NCBI GenBank assembly: GCA_016929335.1
Contig: JAFGIY010000175.1
Coordinates: 1 to 64,000, forward strand
DNA length: 64,000 nt
Direction of reading: 5' to 3'
Source of the DNA: Acidobacteriota bacterium
Lineage (GTDB): Bacteria > Acidobacteriota > UBA6911
Shown here: piece after piece, positions 59,800 to 64,000 of the stretch
How positions within the stretch are numbered: position 1 is the first letter of the stretch
How the letters are laid out: each line of letters begins with the position of its first letter
The notes under the pieces: model-generated
What the model was told of the DNA's origin: nothing
What the model saw: the letters and a program-made list of their open reading frames with translations, nothing else
Database searches by the model: none
Program-made: the position numbers and the translations under genes

Positions 59800-60327
59800 C
59801 TATCCGGCAGGTTCGGTGAAACTCGGCTCTGTTGGTTCGGTCACCTCGTAATCACGCTCCCAACCCTCGTTTTCCAGTTTGATTTGCTGGATGGCAACCG
59901 CGTTTGCATTGGCGTCGAGATCCGGCAACGCCTGAAACTCGGACACCCAGCATCGGAAGACATTGTAGGCAATGGCCCTTTGTCCCGCTTCGTTGTACAT
60001 CTCAATGGTAATGTTCTTGCGGAAATCCTTGAGCGATACTTCGGAACCCAACCCGGAACCGAAATTCCAGACTTTGTTGGCCCACTGCTCGAACTCCCGG
60101 TCATGGGTTACGCCCCGTTCAAGCGTGATAGGCTCATACTCTGTTCGTCCGGGCGACTTGCGGCTGGTGCTGGGATCTCCTCCTTCCCGGTGCTTGACAA
60201 CCTCGGTAGTGCGCTTGAGTCCGGTGACTTTGCTGATTCCGGCAACGTACCGCCCATCCCATTTCACTCTGAACTTGAAATTCTTGTAAGGATCAAAGCG
60301 CTGGGGATTCACAGTGAACTGCGCCAT
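59800..60327 (-). CDS. eCIS inner tube protein (Afp1/Afp5-like)
   Basis: 175 residues. NPQRFDPYKNFKFRVKWDGRYVAGISKVTGLKRTTEVVKHREGGDPSTSRKSPGRTEYEPITLERGVTHDREFEQWANKVW is the canonical tail-tube protein of the gp19 family. It forms the hexameric rings of the inner tube that carries effectors. There is only one tube gene here, whereas Afp has two. Confidence 0.95.
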   Translation of the reverse strand: MAQFTVNPQRFDPYKNFKFRVKWDGRYVAGISKVTGLKRTTEVVKHREGGDPSTSRKSPGRTEYEPITLERGVTHDREFEQWANKVWNFGSGLGSEVSLKDFRKNITIEMYNEAGQRAIAYNVFRCWVSEFQALPDLDANANAVAIQQIKLENEGWERDYEVTEPTEPSFTEPAG

Positions 60328-60339
60328 GGCTTCCTCCTG

Positions 60340-61920
60340 TTAGAGTCTTTCCTGTCCGGTCAACTGCTGGATTTTGATAATCACAAACTCCGCCGGTTTC
60401 AGCGGGGCGAAACCGACGATGATGTTGACGATTCCTTTATCGATGTCGCTTTGAGTCGTTGTCTCCTTATCGCACTTGACAAGATACGCTTCCCGGGGCG
60501 TCGTTCCCTGAAACGCTCCCTGGCGGAACATGTCATTCATGAAAGCCCCGACGTTTAGGCGAATCTGAGCCCAGAGCGGTTCATCGTTCGGTTCGAAGAC
60601 CACCCATTTCAAACCGCGGTACAGGCTTTCTTCTATGAATAGCGCCGTGCGCCGCACGGGGATGTATTTGTATTCATCTGCAAGCAGATCCGCGCCGCGC
60701 AACGTTCGCGCTCCCCAGATCACCGATCCTGCAAGCGGGAAGGTTCTGAGACAGTTCACGGCGATGGGATTCAGCGAACCGTTTTCATCGTCAGTGAGAG
60801 GCACCGCCAACGACAGAATGCCGTTCAGAGCGGCGTCCAATCCCGCCGGAGCCTTCCAAACACCGCGCGTAGCGTCGGTCCTTGCGAAGATGCCTGCAAC
60901 GGCTCCGCAGGGAACAAAAGTATCCGACTGCCCCCGGCGCAGCGGATCAGCCTGGACGATTCTCGGGAAAAACAGAGCAGCGTTGCGAGCCGCCTGACCA
61001 TTCAGGCCCAGATCCGTAAGAGCTTTGTTATTGGTTTTCGTAATATCGGAAACTTTCGTCCAGTCCTTGGGGGGATCCACGATCAGAAGCGCGCGCCTGG
61101 CCACGCAGTATGTCATGGCTTCCTGGAACACCGCCGGAGCGATTTCACCTTCGCGAGTGTCGGGCGGGATGCAAAGAAGGTTAAAAATATCGACATTCTC
61201 CAAGGCATAAATGCCTGTTTTGCCGTTCTTTGAGCCCTTATACTCCGCATCACCCAGACTTTCACTGTCCTGCGCCTCTGTTGATACTTTTGTCCAGCAA
61301 TTGTCATCCGTCCAAATAGTCTTGTCGCCGGCCGGATCGGGATGTTTTGAGGGAACTGCGTTGGGCAAAGGCAAAGTGACGCGCAGCAATCCGGATTCTG
61401 CCTTCAAAACACGATCAACCCTTCGGGGGCTGTCGGTAATGCTCAGATTCAGGAAGCTTTCCCTCTCGTCCGTTTTTGTGTCCTGAATCGTGAGATTGAA
61501 GAGATCGGCCTTCTGTAAACCATAATTTGTTGCGACCTCATCCGAAACAAGATCATCGATCCTGATTCGCAAATTGTTACACCATTCTCCGGGGCTTGCC
61601 GCTTCAAAGCTCAGGTTGTCTTTCCCCAGAGCGGCTTTTTCAGCCTTAGCGCCTTTCTTGTACAGGCGAACGATGATGGCGCGGGCTCCTCCATTGGCAA
61701 AGAAGTCGCGCACGGCGTAGGACAAAGGGAATTTCACTCGCAAACCGCCGAACTCCCGTTCAAAATCACCGAAGCTGTTGATGATCGTCGGCTCATTAAC
61801 GGTTCCCTTGTAGGTTCGGCCGATGAAAGCTGCTATCGAGGTCGGAACCCCGATAATGGTGCGCACTCCGCTTGGGACTTCCTCAATGTAAACACCAGGA
61901 TAGGTTGGTGCGGTCGGCAT
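60340..61920 (-). CDS. contractile sheath protein (Afp2/3/4-like)
   Basis: 526 residues, first gene of the operon, preceded by GAGAGGAGG. PTYPGVYIEEVPSGVRTIIGVPTSIAAFIGRTYKG at the N-terminus and the C-terminal YIPVRRTALFIEESLYRGLKWVVFEPNDEPLWAQIRLNVGAFMNDMFRQGAFQGTTPREAYLVKCD are diagnostic of the phage tail sheath family. It contracts to drive the tube. A single sheath gene serves this system, while Afp has three. Confidence 0.96.
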   Translation of the reverse strand: MPTAPTYPGVYIEEVPSGVRTIIGVPTSIAAFIGRTYKGTVNEPTIINSFGDFEREFGGLRVKFPLSYAVRDFFANGGARAIIVRLYKKGAKAEKAALGKDNLSFEAASPGEWCNNLRIRIDDLVSDEVATNYGLQKADLFNLTIQDTKTDERESFLNLSITDSPRRVDRVLKAESGLLRVTLPLPNAVPSKHPDPAGDKTIWTDDNCWTKVSTEAQDSESLGDAEYKGSKNGKTGIYALENVDIFNLLCIPPDTREGEIAPAVFQEAMTYCVARRALLIVDPPKDWTKVSDITKTNNKALTDLGLNGQAARNAALFFPRIVQADPLRRGQSDTFVPCGAVAGIFARTDATRGVWKAPAGLDAALNGILSLAVPLTDDENGSLNPIAVNCLRTFPLAGSVIWGARTLRGADLLADEYKYIPVRRTALFIEESLYRGLKWVVFEPNDEPLWAQIRLNVGAFMNDMFRQGAFQGTTPREAYLVKCDKETTTQSDIDKGIVNIIVGFAPLKPAEFVIIKIQQLTGQERL

Positions 61921-61965
61921 TCTGAACCTCCTCTCACGGGTTCAATGGCAAATATCGGAAATCTT

Positions 61966-61993
61966 GATTTGACAAATCGCAGGTTGATTTGTC
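61966..61993. promoter_or_regulatory. operator-like overlapping inverted repeats in the eCIS leader
   Basis: GACAAATC (61971-61978) and GATTTGTC (61986-61993) form an 8-bp inverted repeat around 7 bases. The first of these also pairs with the preceding GATTTG (GATTTG-A-CAAATC, 61966-61978). The cluster lies 46-73 bp before the sheath start codon and downstream of the promoter, so it may bind a repressor or form an alternative leader hairpin. Confidence 0.4.
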
Positions 61994-62064
61994 GTAAAGC
62001 TGCTATTCGGTTTCGGGGGGTAACCTTGTGAAGCTAACTAACGTTCTATGAACAGATGCAAAAT

Positions 62065-62094
62065 ACTATAGAAGCACACCTCACCGAATGTCAA
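62065..62094 (-). promoter_or_regulatory. sigma-70-type promoter of the eCIS operon
   Basis: Read on the minus strand: TTGACA (62094-62089), 18-bp spacer, TATAGT (62070-62065). It is the best -35/-10 pair noticed in the gap between the sheath gene and the divergent activator. Transcription would start near 62058, leaving a leader of about 137 nt before the sheath ATG. Confidence 0.6.
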
Positions 62095-62160
62095 TAGCAT
62101 TTCAAATCCGTGTGCGGAGAAATTCGAAAAAATTCATTCTTTCATGCCGGACAGGCAGCC

Positions 62161-62180
62161 AACCGCTCCTCGCGGTTTTA
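62161..62180 (+). terminator. weak hairpin with short T-run
   Basis: AACCGC (62161-62166), loop TCCTC, GCGGTT (62172-62177), followed by TTATT. It could terminate stray plus-strand transcription before the activator gene, but no gene upstream on that strand needs it. Confidence 0.25.
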
Positions 62181-62232
62181 TTCGCCTGAGAAATCCTGTA
62201 TTCTTTTCTCATAAATTGCATATGAAGGGCCA

Positions 62233-64000
62233 ATGGATAGAGAGGCACCCCATTCTCCGCAGGATGCACTGACACGTTATCGGGCACTGCTGGAAATTAA
62301 CGAATTGATCAGTGCGCACCGGCGCTTCGAGGATTTCTTCCGGGAACTGAGCCGCCTTCTTTCCCGAATCATTCCGTTTGAAGGCATCTCCATAACGATT
62401 TATGACATAGAAAATCAGACGACGAAATTGTACCTGAGCGAAAGCGGGAAGCAGACGGAGTATCCGGACGGGCGCATTTTCCCGATGCAGGAGACCTCTG
62501 CGCCCGAGATTTTGAAAGACCGGAAGCCTATTTACATGCCCGACATCGAGAAAGATGCACGGTTCCCCGCCATCCTCAGGATTCTCCAACAGCATGGCAT
62601 CCGAAGCTATTGTGTTCTTCCCCTTTCCTCCTCCAGAGGTTGCATGGGAGGGCTGCATTTCGGATCATCAAAACCGGAAGCTTATACTGCCGAAGACATT
62701 GAATTCCTGCAGCTGGTAGCCAGGCAGGCGGCCGTGGTGCTCGAGAATATCCTGACCTACGAATCCCAGGTCGAATCCCAGCGCGAACTGGCCCGCGAGA
62801 GGGATCATCTTCGCCTCCTGCTTCAGGTGAACGACGCCGTTGCAGACAAGCTGGATACGCGCGAGCTCTTTTCGGCAATATCCGTCTGCCTGCGCGAGGC
62901 GTTGAATGTCGAGTATGCAAGCCTTACGCTTTTCGATGCCCAAAACAGATGCCTCAAAAGACACTCGCTGGATTTTCCCGGCGGCGGCGGCATCTTGCAG
63001 CAGGATGCCGTCATCCCCATTGAAAATACCACGGTCGGCGAAGCCTTTACCAAGGCCATCCCGGTCGTAGCCCGACGGGCGGAGATCGAGCGCCATCCGC
63101 CGGAAATTGCAGGAGGATTGCTCGGTGAAGGGTTGAATTTCCTTTGCGCGGTGCCGCTGATATCCCGAAAACGAGTACTGGGAACCCTGAACGTCGCAAG
63201 CCGCCGGGAGGACGCTTTCAGCGAAACTGGAATTGAACTGCTCAAGGAAGTGGCTTGCCAGTTCGCCGTTGCTCTGGACAATGCGTTCGCTTACCGGCAC
63301 ATCGAAGAGCTGAACTCGAAACTCGCAGAGGAAAAGCTGTATCTCGCCGATGAGATTCGCCGCAACCTATATTTCGAGGAGATCATCGGCACCAGCCAAT
63401 CCCTGCAGAAAGTGCTCCGCCAGGTTGAAGTCGTCGCTCCTTCGAACTCGACTGTGCTGATTTTCGGGGAAACGGGAACCGGCAAGGAGCTGGTCGCTCG
63501 TGCCATCCACAACCTGAGCACCCGCCGGCAATCAACCTTTGTTAAATTGAACTGCGCTGCCATTCCGACCGGCCTCATGGAAAGCGAAATGTTCGGCCAC
63601 GAAAAAGGAGCCTTTACGGGGGCGGTGGCTCAGCGCATCGGCCGGTTTGAACTGGCAAATCACGGAACGCTATTTCTGGATGAGATCGGCGAAATTCCAG
63701 CGGAGCTGCAGCCGAAGCTGTTGCGTGTTCTGCAGGAACAGGAGTTCGAAAGACTGGGAAGCGCCCGAACCGTTCATGTGGACGTCCGGCTTGTTGCGGC
63801 TACCAATAAGGACCTTCAGAGCATGGTAAAGGACGGCGAATTCAGGGCCGACCTTTTTTACCGGCTCAATGTCTTTCCGATCGTCATGCCTCCACTCCGC
63901 GAACGGCGTGAAGATATCCCCAAACTGGTGCGGTATTTTGTCCAGCAGGTCGCTCAGCGAATGGGCAAACACATCGAGACTATTCACTCCGAAACCATGG
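62233..64000 (+). CDS. GAF-GAF sigma54-dependent activator (FhlA-like), runs off the window
   Basis: 589 codons visible from the ATG at 62233 (AAGGG before it); an ATG at 62222 is out of frame. Two GAF-like sensor domains at about residues 15-165 and 205-350 are joined by a helical linker ([21 protein letters not shown]). The AAA+ sigma54 interaction domain starts near 378 ([15 protein letters not shown]), with Walker A GETGTGKE, the sigma54 loop EKGAFTGA, and Walker [11 protein letters not shown]. No receiver domain is present. The C-terminal DNA-binding domain lies beyond 64000. It is divergent from the eCIS operon, but the visible eCIS promoter is of sigma-70 type, so direct control is not established. 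Confidence 0.92.
   Translation, partial: MDREAPHSPQDALTRYRALLEINELISAHRRFEDFFRELSRLLSRIIPFEGISITIYDIENQTTKLYLSESGKQTEYPDGRIFPMQETSAPEILKDRKPIYMPDIEKDARFPAILRILQQHGIRSYCVLPLSSSRGCMGGLHFGSSKPEAYTAEDIEFLQLVARQAAVVLENILTYESQVESQRELARERDHLRLLLQVNDAVADKLDTRELFSAISVCLREALNVEYASLTLFDAQNRCLKRHSLDFPGGGGILQQDAVIPIENTTVGEAFTKAIPVVARRAEIERHPPEIAGGLLGEGLNFLCAVPLISRKRVLGTLNVASRREDAFSETGIELLKEVACQFAVALDNAFAYRHIEELNSKLAEEKLYLADEIRRNLYFEEIIGTSQSLQKVLRQVEVVAPSNSTVLIFGETGTGKELVARAIHNLSTRRQSTFVKLNCAAIPTGLMESEMFGHEKGAFTGAVAQRIGRFELANHGTLFLDEIGEIPAELQPKLLRVLQEQEFERLGSARTVHVDVRLVAATNKDLQSMVKDGEFRADLFYRLNVFPIVMPPLRERREDIPKLVRYFVQQVAQRMGKHIETIHSETM

Noticed and set aside
36219-61920. Prophage or type VI secretion system
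   Set aside because: Sheath and tube genes occur with DUF4255, the eCIS AAA+ ATPase, Afp7-type LysM protein and DUF4157 proteins; there are no capsid, terminase, portal, TssB/C, TssM or ClpV genes.
62130-62165. -24/-12 sigma54 promoter for the eCIS operon
   Set aside because: The closest match on the minus strand (TTGGCTGCCTGTCCGGCA) has the GG and GC elements one base too far apart, so it does not satisfy the spacing.

Overview
The window probably comes from a member of the Acidobacteriota or a close relative, from soil or sediment and most likely binned from a metagenome. This is inferred, not proven. The support is a Ser/Thr-kinase/TolB-type gene remnant, a C-terminal domain on a GGDEF-EAL protein of a kind I associate with acidobacteria, polysaccharide- and tannin-degrading enzymes, many broken genes, and dispersed palindromic repeats. 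No rRNA, tRNA or CRISPR array was found.

Left part (1-21.9 kb): carbon metabolism and anaerobic redox enzymes. It holds the tail of a probable xanthine-dehydrogenase-type FAD subunit, a TAT-exported sugar-isomerase-like protein, an MFS transporter, an NRPS remnant (adenylation N-terminus joined out of frame to carrier and thioesterase), a GH3 glycosidase, a cupin and an SDR oxidoreductase. A glycyl radical enzyme follows with its activase, and facing them is a hypA-hypB-ferredoxin operon with no hydrogenase in sight. Further right, all on the minus strand, are a GH2 glycosidase, a tannase/feruloyl esterase and a gene split by an in-frame TGA. I read the split gene as a single exported UGSC-family selenoprotein (20068-21819) with a bacterial SECIS-like hairpin directly after the UGA.

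Middle part (22-36 kb): a degraded accessory stretch. It contains a kinase/TolB pseudogene, a GGDEF-EAL protein with an unusual C-terminal membrane anchor, a type IV AbiE toxin-antitoxin pair beside an orphan HTH antitoxin, truncated MFS and TonB-like genes, a PaaK/LuxE-like adenylating enzyme, a PPOX-family flavoprotein, a complete IS1380-family element, an 85-bp inverted repeat abutting pyruvate kinase, and an FAD-dependent oxidoreductase.

Right part (36.2-62.1 kb): one long minus-strand operon encoding an extracellular contractile injection system (eCIS, of the Afp/PVC kind). Starting from a good sigma-70-like promoter at about 62.07-62.09 kb it runs: sheath, tube, zinc-type baseplate-associated protein, disordered eCIS protein, DUF4255 cap protein, AAA+ ATPase, small eCIS protein, two DUF4157 proteins (likely cargo), tube-adaptor protein, LysM protein, gpD-like hub, gpV-like spike, PAAR-like tip, gp25, two baseplate-J-type proteins, a tail-protein-I-like protein, a 1284-residue beta-helix fibre candidate, and two small unknowns. 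One DUF4157 protein ends in an L,D-transpeptidase (Tlde1/DUF2778-like) domain, which suggests a cell-wall-targeting effector. Divergent from the operon is a GAF-GAF-sigma54 activator that runs off the right edge.

Intergenic regions carry at least two repeat families: a 113-bp REP-pair element present twice in opposite orientations, and palindromes built from roughly 8-10-nt CGTG-type units.
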